DNA from: Streptomyces cyaneofuscatus
GTDB lineage: Bacteria; Actinomycetota; Actinomycetes; Streptomycetales; Streptomycetaceae
Length of the DNA: 64,000 bases
Direction of reading: 5' to 3'
Assembly: GCF_000718135.1 (NCBI RefSeq)
Contig: NZ_JOEM01000012.1
Coordinates: forward strand, 140,726 to 204,725
The position numbers and the translations under genes were made by a program. Positions within the stretch are counted from its first letter, which is position 1; every line of letters begins with the position of its first letter. Of this stretch, positions 9,507 to 17,816 are shown one piece after another. The notes below the pieces were generated by a model. It was given only the letters and a program-made list of their open reading frames with translations, was not told the origin of the DNA and did not search any database.

Positions 9507-10634
9507 GTGCGCCCGGCAACTGCGACGGCAACGGCCGTCACCACGATCCTCGGCGCCGGTGCGGCAGCGGTCGCGGCCGGCCGGTACGCCAGCGGCGCCG
9601 CCCTCAAGGCGGCGCCCGGCCGACCCCTGCCCACCGACCGCAGACTCACCGTGCACGCCACGGGGATCCGGCAGGTCACCCTGACCCGCTCCCTCACGGC
9701 GCTCCGCCCCGGTACGTACGGGATCGAGGGCCCCGGCGTCCACGCCGTGGTCGGCCCCGTCGTCGAAGGGGCCGAGTCCACCGCCGACACCGTCGTCCGC
9801 ACCCTGGAGCGGGTCACCCACGGCATCCTGGAGCCGGGCGACAAGGTCCGGCTCACCCCCGAGGTGTACCGGGGGGACCCCGGCGCCGCCCTCGGCCTGG
9901 AGTACCGGGAGGTCGAGATCCCCGGCGAGCTCGGCGGACTGCCCGCCTGGTGGGTCCCCGGCGACCGCGACACCTGGGTCATCACCGCGCACGGCCTCGG
10001 CACCACCCGCGAGCACCCCATGAACCTGATGGGCTTCCTGAGCGACCAGCAGCTCCCCGTGCTGGACCTCGCCTACCGGGGCGACGCCGGAGCCCCCCGC
10101 CCCGCCGACGGCCTCGGCCACCTCGGCGCCTCCGAGTGGCGCGACCTGGACGCCGCGATGCGCTTCGCCGTCCGCTACGGCGCCCGGAACGTGATCCTGT
10201 ACGGCTGGTCCACCGGCGCCTCCATGGCCCTGCACGCCGCCGTCAACTCCCCGCTGCGCGAGCGCGTCGGCGGCCTCGTCCTGGACTCCCCGGTCCTGGA
10301 CTGGCCGACCACCCTGCGCGCCCTGGCCGCCGCCCGCGGCGTCCCCGCCGCCCTGCTGCCGCTGGCCGTCCGCGCCGCCCAGGGCCGGACCGGGATGACC
10401 TCGGCCCCGCTCCTGGACGCCTCCCTGGCCGACGCGCTGCCCGCCCCGACGCTGATCGTGCACGGCCCGGACGACACGATCGCCCCCTGGGGCCGGTCGC
10501 GGGCGCTCGCCGCCCGCCGCCCGGACCTGGTCAGCCTCCACGCCGTACAGCAGGCTCCGCATGCGTCGATGTGGAACGCGGATCCCGGCCGCTACGAAGA
10601 GACGCTCCGGCGCTTCCTCACGCCCCTGATGTGA
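9507..10634 (+). CDS. Alpha/beta hydrolase, N-terminally membrane-anchored or exported
   Basis: A 375-residue serine hydrolase. The Ala-rich N-terminus (about residues 5-27) is a signal peptide or membrane anchor. The hydrolase core contains VITAHGLGTTREHPMN (oxyanion loop), the nucleophile elbow YGWSTGASMALHA, an Asp in IVHGPDDTIAPWG and a final His in QQAPHASMWN, giving a complete Ser-Asp-His triad. The fold resembles the YqkD/BAAT-like group of lipases and esterases; the substrate is unknown. The start chosen is the GTG at 9507, because upstream in-frame codons overlap the aldolase gene and lack homology. Confidence 0.88.
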   Translation: MRPATATATAVTTILGAGAAAVAAGRYASGAALKAAPGRPLPTDRRLTVHATGIRQVTLTRSLTALRPGTYGIEGPGVHAVVGPVVEGAESTADTVVRTLERVTHGILEPGDKVRLTPEVYRGDPGAALGLEYREVEIPGELGGLPAWWVPGDRDTWVITAHGLGTTREHPMNLMGFLSDQQLPVLDLAYRGDAGAPRPADGLGHLGASEWRDLDAAMRFAVRYGARNVILYGWSTGASMALHAAVNSPLRERVGGLVLDSPVLDWPTTLRALAAARGVPAALLPLAVRAAQGRTGMTSAPLLDASLADALPAPTLIVHGPDDTIAPWGRSRALAARRPDLVSLHAVQQAPHASMWNADPGRYEETLRRFLTPLM

Positions 10635-10744
10635 GGTGATGCGGGGATCGGTCCCTTTGGTCACCGCACCCCCGGCAACCGGGCGGGGACCGGGGAAACG
10701 CCTTCCGTTTGGGCTTTCGGGCCGTCAGAGGCAAGACTGCTCCC

Positions 10745-12154
10745 GTGACGTCCCGTACCCCGCGCGACTCCAGGCTGCGACTTGTCCGCCCGCGACCCCT
10801 CGCCACCGCCCGCAGGGCGGTGTCCACCCGGCGCACCCGGCCGGCCCCCCGGCCCCCCGAGGGCACCCCGCCCCGCACCGAACTGGCCCGGCAGGCCAGG
10901 GCGGTCCTCGCCGACGCCGTACGCATCGCCCACTGGGCCGCCGGCGCCCCCGCCCCCGGCAGCGCCGCACCCCTCGCCACCCAGGCCCTCGAACGGGCCG
11001 CGACGGCCCTGGAACTCTCCCCGGCACAGGTCCGTGCGGGCTGGGACCGGGCCCGGCTGGCCGGCCTGATCGAGCTGCACGGCGACACCGCCCGCCCCGG
11101 CTGGCGGCTGCGTGCCTGGGACCGGGACGACTCGGCCGTCCTGCGCGGCTGGGTCGCGCTCTTCGACGCCTGGTCGCTCGTCCACGCCGCCCCCGAGGGC
11201 ATCGAGGCCGGAGCGGTCGCCGAAGCCGTCGAGGCCGTGCCCCAGGTGCTCTCCCTCCTCCAGCTCTCCGCGGGCCCCGTCGCCGTACCCGCCCTCCTGG
11301 ACCTCCTCGCCCAGCGCATCGCCGAGCTCCAGGAGGAGCGCTGCGAAGTGCCGTACGGGGCCGGCCGCTCGGCCGCCGAGAGCGCTCCGGCCACCACCGG
11401 ACGCCCCGCACCCGCCCCCGACCGCGGCGCCGACCTCGACGCCCTGCTGCTCGACTGGGCCCTGGAGGGGCTCGCGGCCGTCGGCGCCCTGACCCTCGGC
11501 AAAGGGCACGCCACCCTCACCCCGCTCGGCAACTGGGCGGTCTGGGTCAAGCTGGAACAGATCTGCGTCGCCGCCCAGAGCCCGGCCGGGAACATCGAGC
11601 AGTCCGCCGCCGACATGCTGCTCGGCTGCGCCCGGCTCACCCCCGGACCGGCCCGCGCCGAATACCGCGCCTGGCTCGCTGCCCGTACGGTCGGCAGCGC
11701 CGTCGCCGAACTCCTCGCCGTCGCCCGGGGCGAGGACGCGCTGCTGCGGGGCCTGGCCTTCGAGGCGCTCCGCGTCGTCGGCGCCCCCGCCGAGCCCGAG
11801 GTCCGCGCGGTGGTCACCCACCCGTCGCTGCGGCCCTACGCGCTGCTCTGGCTCGCCGAGTACGAAGGGGCCGACCCGGACGACGCGCAGGAGATCCTCA
11901 GCCGCGAGGAGGCCACCTGGCTCTGGGTCGACACCGCGGCCGCCGTCGCCGACCACGGCGAGACCGGCCTGCTGGTGCGCCACCTCGACTCCGCCGTCCA
12001 GGGCACCGTCCCGGCGCTCCTCGACGAGGTCAGAGCCGTCGGCCACCCGCGCACGGTCCAGGTCCTGGTCGCCCTGGCCGCCGCCCACCCCGACCCGGCC
12101 CTGGCCAAAGCGGTCCGCCGGGCCGCCTTCCAGGTCCACACCGGCGGAGCCTGA
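10745..12154 (+). CDS. Conserved actinobacterial hypothetical protein
   Basis: A 469-residue soluble Ala/Leu-rich protein that I do not recognise as an enzyme. The first 45 residues are basic and Pro-rich. Residues about 50-240 look helical, with SPAQVRAGWDRARLAGLIELHGD resembling a winged-helix-type segment. The C-terminal half (about 320-469) resembles HEAT-like helical repeats, with short LRGLAFEALRVVG-type units. The start is the GTG at 10745, preceded by AAGACT 6 bases upstream, which suggests a leaderless transcript. It is followed by a shared terminator with the convergent VOC gene. Streptomycetes carry homologues from memory, with no assigned role. Confidence 0.8.
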   Translation: MTSRTPRDSRLRLVRPRPLATARRAVSTRRTRPAPRPPEGTPPRTELARQARAVLADAVRIAHWAAGAPAPGSAAPLATQALERAATALELSPAQVRAGWDRARLAGLIELHGDTARPGWRLRAWDRDDSAVLRGWVALFDAWSLVHAAPEGIEAGAVAEAVEAVPQVLSLLQLSAGPVAVPALLDLLAQRIAELQEERCEVPYGAGRSAAESAPATTGRPAPAPDRGADLDALLLDWALEGLAAVGALTLGKGHATLTPLGNWAVWVKLEQICVAAQSPAGNIEQSAADMLLGCARLTPGPARAEYRAWLAARTVGSAVAELLAVARGEDALLRGLAFEALRVVGAPAEPEVRAVVTHPSLRPYALLWLAEYEGADPDDAQEILSREEATWLWVDTAAAVADHGETGLLVRHLDSAVQGTVPALLDEVRAVGHPRTVQVLVALAAAHPDPALAKAVRRAAFQVHTGGA

Positions 12155-12164
12155 GCCCCGCGCG

Positions 12165-12204
12165 CCCGGGGTCCGCCGGGCATCCCTAGCCGGCGGACCC
12201 CGGG
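12165..12204. terminator. Bidirectional terminator between convergent genes
   Basis: A perfect 15-bp GC-rich stem (12165-12179 with 12190-12204) around a 10-base loop. The loop holds the stop codon of the leftward VOC gene and the right arm codes for its last residues. The hairpin sits 10 bases after the rightward hypothetical gene, so it can serve both. Confidence 0.75.
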
Positions 12205-12599
12205 GCGTACGTCCCGAAGCTCCAGACGTTGCCCTCGGCGTCCCGCGCCATGTAGTCCCGCGAGCCGTAGTCCTGGTCCGTCGGCTCCATCAGGATCTCC
12301 ACCCCGAAATCCCGGGCCCGCGCGAAGTGCTCGTCGACCTCGTCCACCACCACGTACACCCCCGCCGGGCCCGCCCCCGCCATCGCCCGGGCGAACGCGC
12401 CGTCCCCGCCCTTGGAGCCGAGCATCACCCTGCCGTTGCCGCAGGACAGCTCGGCGTGCACCACGCTGCCGTTCTCGCCCTCGTAGACCGCCTCCTCGGT
12501 GAAGCCGAGGCCCTCCGTCAGCGTCCTGATCGCGGCCTTCGCGTCGTCGTAGAGGACCGTCGGGTAGATCGTCGGGACACCCTCCGCCACACCTGCCAT
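12186..12599 (-). CDS. VOC family (glyoxalase/bleomycin-resistance fold) protein
   Basis: A single-domain protein of about 137 residues with two VOC half-modules: YPTVLYDDAKAAIRTLTEGLGF at the N-terminus and AGVYVVVDEVDEHFARARDFG in the second half, ending DAEGNVWSFGTYAP. It resembles PhnB/YkgA-like VOC proteins, whose substrates are mostly unknown. The ATG at 12599 is preferred because a GAGG motif lies 8 bases before it; a GTG at 12608 would add three residues. The gene runs leftward and converges on the hypothetical at 10745-12154. Confidence 0.88.
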   Translation of the reverse strand: MAGVAEGVPTIYPTVLYDDAKAAIRTLTEGLGFTEEAVYEGENGSVVHAELSCGNGRVMLGSKGGDGAFARAMAGAGPAGVYVVVDEVDEHFARARDFGVEILMEPTDQDYGSRDYMARDAEGNVWSFGTYAPGSAG

Positions 12600-12695
12600 C
12601 GCCCTCACCTCTCCTGTGATCTGCGTCTCAGTCTTCCACCGGGTACTGACAATGCCTTCCTGGAGCAGATCCCCGCAGGTCAGGCAGGGGACGGC

Positions 12696-13586
12696 TCAGG
12701 CGAAGGTGTCGCACCGCCCCATGTCGCCGCTGCGGAACCCGGTGGAGAACCACTGCTGGCGCTGCGCGGACGAGCCGTGCGTCCAGGACTCCGGGGTCAC
12801 CCGGCCCTGGAACCGCTCCTGGATCCGGTCGTCGCCGACCGCCGCCGCCGCGTCCAGACCGTCCCGGATGTCCGCCCGGGTCAGCTCCGTGATCAGCGGC
12901 CGGCCCGTCGACTCGTCCGGTGTCGTCGTCGCGTGGTGCGCCCAGACCCCGGCGTAGCAGTCGGCCTGCAGCTCCACCTTCACCGCGTTGCTGTCCGCCC
13001 CCTGCCGCCCGTCCTGCGACCGGCTCAGCGTGCCCGTCTGGTTCTGCACATGGTGGCCGTACTCGTGCGCGATCACATACGCCTGGGCGAACGGCCCGCC
13101 GCTGGAGCCGAACTTCGTCCGCAGCTCGTCGAAGAAGCCCAGGTCCAGATAGACCTTCCGGTCACCGGGGCAGTAGAACGGCCCCACCGCCGAGGTCGCC
13201 GCCCCGCAGGCGGTACCGACCCGCTCGCTGAACAGGACCGTCGGGGCGGCCCCGTAACTACCGCGCCGCCGCTCGAACTCCTGACGCCAGAAGTCCTGCA
13301 CGCTGTTGACCACCGCCACCGTCCGGCAGTCGTCCCGGCTGTTGGCGTCCTGGCCCTTCAGGCAGCTCTCCTGCACCTGCGCCGCCGACGAGGAGGCCGC
13401 CCCGGGCTCCGTATCGCCGGACGAGAGGCCGAGCTGATCGGGGCCGACGCCGAACAGCAGCCCCAGGATCAGCGCGATCACCCCCACGATGCCGCCGCCC
13501 ACGGTGGCCCGCCCGCCCGGGATCCGGCTGCCCCGCACGTCCTGGACCTCGGATGTGTCCAGATCGGCGTCGTCGTCGAACTGCAC
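12696..13586 (-). CDS. Neutral zinc metallopeptidase (YpfJ/KPN_02809 family)
   Basis: A membrane-anchored 296-residue metalloprotease of unknown substrate. It has a short acidic cytoplasmic N-terminus, one transmembrane segment at about residues 30-52 (VGGGIVGVIALILGLLFG), and an exposed peptidase domain. The zinc motif is HEYGHH in AYVIAHEYGHHVQNQTG, with the downstream Glu in ELQADCYAGVWAHH. The GTG at 13586 is supported by GGAGGT six bases upstream. The frame is open further upstream but this part lacks conservation. Confidence 0.92.
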   Translation of the reverse strand: MQFDDDADLDTSEVQDVRGSRIPGGRATVGGGIVGVIALILGLLFGVGPDQLGLSSGDTEPGAASSSAAQVQESCLKGQDANSRDDCRTVAVVNSVQDFWRQEFERRRGSYGAAPTVLFSERVGTACGAATSAVGPFYCPGDRKVYLDLGFFDELRTKFGSSGGPFAQAYVIAHEYGHHVQNQTGTLSRSQDGRQGADSNAVKVELQADCYAGVWAHHATTTPDESTGRPLITELTRADIRDGLDAAAAVGDDRIQERFQGRVTPESWTHGSSAQRQQWFSTGFRSGDMGRCDTFA

Positions 13587-13691
13587 GGGCGCACCTCCGT
13601 CGGCTCGGGCGGGGACCGGGGTGGCACCCTGCGCCGAGTATCGGACGGTTACCCCCGGCGGGCACGCGGAAAAGCAGTTGCACACCGCCAG

Positions 13692-13697
13692 TAGAAT
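13692..13697 (+). promoter_or_regulatory. -10 element for the leader peptide and ABC-F gene
   Basis: TAGAAT ends 7 bases before the ATG of the 7-codon ORF at 13705, the spacing of a leaderless mRNA. No good -35 lies at 16-18 bases; TTGCAC (13678-13683) is only 8 bases away. An alternative reading uses TTGCAC as -35 with a weak -10 near 13701, in which case the small ORF would not be transcribed whole. Confidence 0.5.
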
Positions 13698-13704
13698 GGG
13701 GCCT

Positions 13705-13728
13705 ATGGCCATTCTCCTTGCGCATTAG
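13705..13728 (+). CDS. Seven-codon leader peptide MAILLAH upstream of the ABC-F gene
   Basis: An ATG-initiated ORF encoding MAILLAH and ending TAG, placed 60 bases before the ABC-F start. It appears to start at the transcript's first base (see 13692-13697). Short leader peptides before antibiotic-resistance ABC-F genes often work by drug-induced ribosome stalling, which changes expression of the ATPase. The SD (GGAG at 13776-13779) of the ABC-F gene lies in the leader and could pair with upstream CTCC motifs (for example near 13760). Function is inferred from position and size. Confidence 0.5.
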   Translation: MAILLAH

Positions 13729-13788
13729 CGGCGTCGAGAGACCTCCGCCCTCGTCCCTCCGCCGTCCATCCTGCCCTGGAGTTTTTCC

Positions 13789-15387
13789 GTGATCACCGCC
13801 TCCGGCATCGAGCTGCGCGCCGGCGCCCGCATCCTCATCGAGTCCGCCTCCTTCCGTATCGCCAAGGGCGACCGCATCGGCCTGGTCGGCCGCAACGGCG
13901 CGGGCAAGACCACCCTCACCAAGTGCCTCGCGGGCGAGGGCACCCCCGCGGGCGGCACCATCACCCGCTCCGGCGAGGTCGGCTACCTCCCGCAGGACCC
14001 GCGCACCGGCGACCTGGAGATCCTCGCCCGCGACCGCATCCTCTCCGCCCGGGGTCTCGACGAGATCCTGCGCAAGATGCGCGAGAACGAGGAGCGGATG
14101 GCGAACGGCAAGGGTGCCACCCGTGAGAAGGCGATGAAGAAGTACGAGCGCCTGGAGACGGAGTTCCTCACCAAGGGCGGGTACGCCGCCGAGGCCGAGG
14201 CCGCCACCATCGCCGCCGCGCTCAGCCTGCCCGACCGGGTGCTCGGACAGCCCCTGCACACGCTCTCCGGTGGTCAGCGCCGCCGAGTCGAGCTGGCCCG
14301 GATCCTCTTCTCGGACGCCGACACCCTGCTCCTCGACGAGCCCACCAACCACCTCGACGCGGACTCGATCGTCTGGCTGCGCGACTACCTGAAGAACTAC
14401 CGCGGCGGCTTCGTCGTGATCTCCCACGACGTCGAGCTCGTCGAGACCGTGGTCAACAAGGTGTTCTACCTCGACGCCAACCGCTCGCAGATCGACATCT
14501 ACAACATGGGCTGGAAGCTCTACCAGCAGCAGCGCGAGGCCGACGAGAAGCGCCGCAAGCGCGAGCGCCAGAACGCCGAGAAGAAGGCCGCGACGCTCAA
14601 CGCGCAGGCCGACAAGATGCGCGCCAAGGCCACCAAGACCGTCGCCGCCCAGAACATGGCCAAGCGCGCCGACCGCCTGCTCTCGGGCCTGGAGGCCGTA
14701 CGGGTCTCCGACAAGGTCGCCAAGCTGCGCTTCCCCGACCCCTCGCCCTGCGGCAAGACCCCGCTGATGGCGGAGGGCCTCTCCAAGTCCTACGGCTCGC
14801 TGGAGATCTTCACCGACGTCGACCTGGCCATCGACAAGGGCTCCCGCGTCGTCATCCTCGGCCTCAACGGCGCGGGCAAGACCACGCTGCTGCGGCTGCT
14901 CGGCGGCGCGGAGAAGCCCGACACCGGCCAGATCATCGAGGGCCACGGCCTCAAGCTCGGCTACTACGCCCAGGAGCACGAGACCCTCGACCCGGACCGC
15001 ACGGTCCTGGAGAACATGCGCTCCGCCGCGCCCGACCTCGACCTCGTCCAGGTCCGCAAGACGCTCGGCTCGTTCCTCTTCTCCGGCGACGACGTCGACA
15101 AGCCGGCCGGGGTGCTCTCCGGCGGCGAGAAGACCCGGCTCGCGCTCGCGACCCTGGTCGTCTCCTCGGCCAACGTGCTCCTGCTCGACGAGCCGACGAA
15201 CAACCTCGACCCGGCCAGCCGCGAGGAGATCCTCGGCGCGCTGCGCACCTACAAGGGCGCCGTCGTCCTGGTCACCCACGACGAGGGCGCCGTCGAGGCG
15301 CTCCAGCCGGAGCGGATCATCCTGCTCCCGGACGGTGTCGAGGACCTCTGGGGTGCCGACTACCGGGACCTGGTCGCCCTCGCCTGA
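13789..15387 (+). CDS. ABC-F family ribosome-associated ATPase
   Basis: A soluble 532-residue protein with two ABC domains and no membrane segments. The first has Walker A GRNGAGKTT near residue 34, signature LSGGQRRRVELAR near 163 and Walker B DTLLLDEPTNHLD. The second has GLNGAGKTT near 362, LSGGEKTRLALA near 443 and NVLLLDEPTNNLD. Between them, at about 240-300, is a long Lys/Arg/Ala-rich helical linker (the P-site tRNA interaction motif region). Such proteins either tune translation or protect ribosomes from macrolides, lincosamides and related drugs. The gene order ABC-F, small HTH protein, enoyl-CoA hydratase matches the Rv1473/Rv1473A/echA12 locus of M. tuberculosis, from memory. GGAG lies 9 bases before the GTG start. 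Confidence 0.93.
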   Translation: MITASGIELRAGARILIESASFRIAKGDRIGLVGRNGAGKTTLTKCLAGEGTPAGGTITRSGEVGYLPQDPRTGDLEILARDRILSARGLDEILRKMRENEERMANGKGATREKAMKKYERLETEFLTKGGYAAEAEAATIAAALSLPDRVLGQPLHTLSGGQRRRVELARILFSDADTLLLDEPTNHLDADSIVWLRDYLKNYRGGFVVISHDVELVETVVNKVFYLDANRSQIDIYNMGWKLYQQQREADEKRRKRERQNAEKKAATLNAQADKMRAKATKTVAAQNMAKRADRLLSGLEAVRVSDKVAKLRFPDPSPCGKTPLMAEGLSKSYGSLEIFTDVDLAIDKGSRVVILGLNGAGKTTLLRLLGGAEKPDTGQIIEGHGLKLGYYAQEHETLDPDRTVLENMRSAAPDLDLVQVRKTLGSFLFSGDDVDKPAGVLSGGEKTRLALATLVVSSANVLLLDEPTNNLDPASREEILGALRTYKGAVVLVTHDEGAVEALQPERIILLPDGVEDLWGADYRDLVALA

Positions 15388-15690
15388 TCCCCTCCGGACA
15401 GATCCCCGGCCCCCTCCGGATAGATCATTCGGCCTACGCGTGATCCACCATCTGCGTGAGGGCGTCTCGTACCCCGGTGGTGCGCCCGGCGCTCACCCGC
15501 CGCGCGCCCCTTTCCGGGGTCTTGCTCCCCGTACGGCTCTGACCTGCCGGTTCTTTCGCCGGTAGGGGCCGTATGCCCCTGTGGCCCGCCGGAATACGGG
15601 ATTCCGATCGTGTCCGGGCGCTCTCCGGTCCGGAATCCGGTCGTACCGACCTTGCCGAATGGGTGGCCAGGAAGCGCGGGAGGGGTGATC
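15386..15690 (+). promoter_or_regulatory. GATC-rich control region upstream of gbn
   Basis: This gene-free stretch of 342 bases holds six GATC tetramers, at 15386, 15401, 15423, 15442, 15606 and 15687; fewer than one is expected at this GC content. Two of them sit in an imperfect 15-bp direct repeat (CCCTCCGGACAGATC at 15390-15404, CCCTCCGGATAGATC at 15412-15426) with a period of 22 bp, about two helical turns. Because the downstream gene encodes the GATC-binding protein Gbn, this looks like an autoregulatory region. No clear -35/-10 pair was found. Confidence 0.55.
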
Positions 15691-15729
15691 ATGAGAGTCC
15701 AGAGCGCACTTCCCATAGAGGAGGCACGG

Positions 15730-15951
15730 GTGGCCGAGACTCTGAAGAAGGGCAGCCGGGTGACCGGCGCCGCGCGTGACAAGCTCGCGGCAGACCTGAA
15801 GAAGAAGTACGACTCCGGTGCGAGCATCAGGGCGCTGGCCGAGGAAACCGGCCGCTCCTACGGGTTCGTCCACCGGATGCTCAGTGAGTCCGGAGTGACG
15901 CTGCGGGGACGCGGCGGAGCCACACGAGGCAAGAAGGCCGCTTCGGCCTGA
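15730..15951 (+). CDS. gbn: GATC-binding nucleoid-associated protein Gbn
   Basis: A 73-residue basic DNA-binding protein. Residues about 18-60 form a helix-turn-helix with DSGASIRALAEETGRSYGFVHRMLSESGV; the C-terminus GRGGATRGKKAASA is a flexible basic tail. From memory it matches S. coelicolor SCO1839 (Gbn), an actinobacterial nucleoid protein of the same length that binds GATC, compacts DNA and affects development and antibiotic production. The GTG at 15730 is chosen because AGGAGG lies 5 bases before it and it gives the 73-residue length; an in-frame ATG at 15691 with its own GAGGGG motif would add 13 residues and cannot be excluded. Confidence 0.87.
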   Translation: MAETLKKGSRVTGAARDKLAADLKKKYDSGASIRALAEETGRSYGFVHRMLSESGVTLRGRGGATRGKKAASA

Positions 15952-16080
15952 GTGCCCCGGAGGCGTGAGGGCTCATCGGAATTCGGGGTGGCCACCCGGC
16001 TGACCGCGAGGTCGTCCGGGTGGTTACTGTTCAGTCACTTAGTTTCTGAGTGCTGACTGCACCCGATCCGGAGGCGCCCC

Positions 16081-16872
16081 ATGACCTCGCTCGACCCTGT
16101 GCTCGACAAGGACGGCGTACGGCTCACCGTCGAAGACGCGGTTGCCACGGTGACGCTCACCAACCCGGCCAAGCGCAACGCCCAGTCTCCCGCTCTGTGG
16201 CGGGCGTTGACCGAGGCCGGACGGGTGCTGCCCGGCGATGTCCGCGTCGTGGTGCTCCGCGGCGAGGGCAAGTCCTTCTCCGCGGGCCTCGACCGGCAGG
16301 CGTTCACCCCCGAGGGGTTCGACGGCGAGCCGTCCTTCCTCGACATGGCGCGCGGCCCGGAGGCCGAGCTCGACGCGACCATCGCCGAGTACCAGGAGGC
16401 GTTCACCTGGTGGCGCCGCAACGACCTCGTGTCGATCGCGACGGTCCAGGGCCACGCCATCGGCGCCGGCTTCCAGCTCGCCCTCGCCTGCGATCTGCGG
16501 ATCGTCGCCGAGGACGTGCAGTTCGCCATGCGCGAGACCAGCCTCGGCCTCGTCCCCGACCTCACGGGCACCCACCCCCTGGTGAACCTCGTGGGGTACG
16601 CCCGCGCGCTCGAGATCTGCGCCACCGGGCGGTTCGTCCACGCCGAGGAGGCCGAGCGCACCGGCCTCGCCAACCTCGTGGTCCCCGCCGACCAGCTGGA
16701 CGCGGCCGCCCGCGACCTGGCCGCCGCCCTGGTCTCCGCCCCCCGCGACGCCGTCGTGGAGACCAAGGCCCTGCTGGCCGGCGCCCTCTCCCGTGACTAC
16801 GAGGAGCAGCGCACCGCCGAGCGGGCCGCCCAGGGCCGCAGGCTGCGCGACCTCGCGGGCATCACCGACTAG
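16081..16872 (+). CDS. Enoyl-CoA hydratase/isomerase family protein
   Basis: A 263-residue crotonase-fold enzyme. It has VATVTLTNPAKRNAQ near residue 22, the oxyanion-hole segments GEGKSFSAGLDR near 60 and GHAIGAGFQLALACDLRI near 125, then ETSLGLVPDLTGTHPL. The usual catalytic Glu position before GLVPD carries ETSLGLVPDL, so a Glu is retained but the second Glu (normally in FxEVxLGL) is only partly matched; reaction type is uncertain. It follows gbn on the same strand after 129 bases, and pairs with the ABC-F/Gbn genes across actinobacteria. GGAGG sits 6 bases before the ATG. Confidence 0.9.
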   Translation: MTSLDPVLDKDGVRLTVEDAVATVTLTNPAKRNAQSPALWRALTEAGRVLPGDVRVVVLRGEGKSFSAGLDRQAFTPEGFDGEPSFLDMARGPEAELDATIAEYQEAFTWWRRNDLVSIATVQGHAIGAGFQLALACDLRIVAEDVQFAMRETSLGLVPDLTGTHPLVNLVGYARALEICATGRFVHAEEAERTGLANLVVPADQLDAAARDLAAALVSAPRDAVVETKALLAGALSRDYEEQRTAERAAQGRRLRDLAGITD

Positions 16873-16908
16873 CGCGTCTCACCGGACACCAGCGGGTGTC
16901 ACCGGGCG

Positions 16909-17721
16909 CTAACGGGTATCACCGGATGCCTCGACCACGTCGGTGACCAGCACCGACACCGGCAGCCGGTCCGCCGTGGCCGCCGACACCGCCGTGCGCA
17001 CCGACCGGGCCACATCGAGGGCCCGGTGGTCCCCGGCCGTCGCCACCTCGACCCGGATGTGGTCCTCGGCGGTGTGCACCGCACCGCCGAGGACGCGGGT
17101 CAGCGAGACGACACCGGGGACCGCCGCAGCCGCCTCTCCCGCAGGCCCCTCCGCCTTCGTATCCGTCTTCGCGGCCGGGGCCGGGGCCGGCGGGGAGGGT
17201 GCGTCGGCCGGGTCCGTCACCTGATCGGGCGCAGCGTCGTCGAGCAATGCCGTCACCCGCAGATCCACCTCCGCGATCTCCAGGCCGAGCCGGGCTGCGG
17301 CCGCCGTGACGAGCGCCGCGCGCAGGGCGGCCGCCGAGTCGGGCAGCGGGCGGTCCCCGGCCGCCCGGAACTCCGCCTCGATCCTCAGCGGCCCGGGCGG
17401 CAGACCGCTCGGCGGCGCCGGAGGCAGGGCGAGGCCCGTCTCCGCCACGACGCCTGCCCCCGCCGGGCCCCCGGCCCCCGCCGAACGACCCGTCTCCGCC
17501 CCCGTATCCACACCGGTGGCCTCCCGGGCCGGCCCGATCCTCAGCGTCCCCAGCACCGCGCCCTCCACGGCCGCCCCGCGCAGCACCGAGGCCGCCGCCG
17601 TCTCCGCGATCCAGGCGCCGTCCACCGCGCCACCCAGGGGGAGCAGTCTGCCGAGGCCCAGGCGTTGCCGTACCGCGGCTGTCCATCCGTCGGCCCTCTG
17701 CGGGCTCCGCTCCGTCGTCAT
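16909..17721 (-). CDS. Asp23-like conserved hypothetical protein
   Basis: A 270-residue protein next to and divergent from the Asp23 cluster. The N-terminus is soluble (WTAAVRQRLGLGRLLPLGGAVDGAWIAE), the middle is Ala/Pro/Gly-rich and variable, and residues about 125-165 and 225-265 each resemble an Asp23 half (SLTRVLGGAVHTAEDHIRVEVATA then ARSVRTAVSAATADRLPVSVLVTDVVE). That similarity and the location suggest it works with the Asp23/AmaP proteins. The start is the ATG at 17721; an earlier in-frame codon at 17766 is less likely because it enters the divergent promoter region. Confidence 0.78.
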   Translation of the reverse strand: MTTERSPQRADGWTAAVRQRLGLGRLLPLGGAVDGAWIAETAAASVLRGAAVEGAVLGTLRIGPAREATGVDTGAETGRSAGAGGPAGAGVVAETGLALPPAPPSGLPPGPLRIEAEFRAAGDRPLPDSAAALRAALVTAAAARLGLEIAEVDLRVTALLDDAAPDQVTDPADAPSPPAPAPAAKTDTKAEGPAGEAAAAVPGVVSLTRVLGGAVHTAEDHIRVEVATAGDHRALDVARSVRTAVSAATADRLPVSVLVTDVVEASGDTR

Positions 17722-17816
17722 CGCCCCAGCCTGCCGTATCCACGGCGCGGGACCGGGCAAGCGCACTTAACGTGGGCGAAGGAAGTCCCCACCCCGCCCC
17801 GAAGGGAAGAGCGGCG

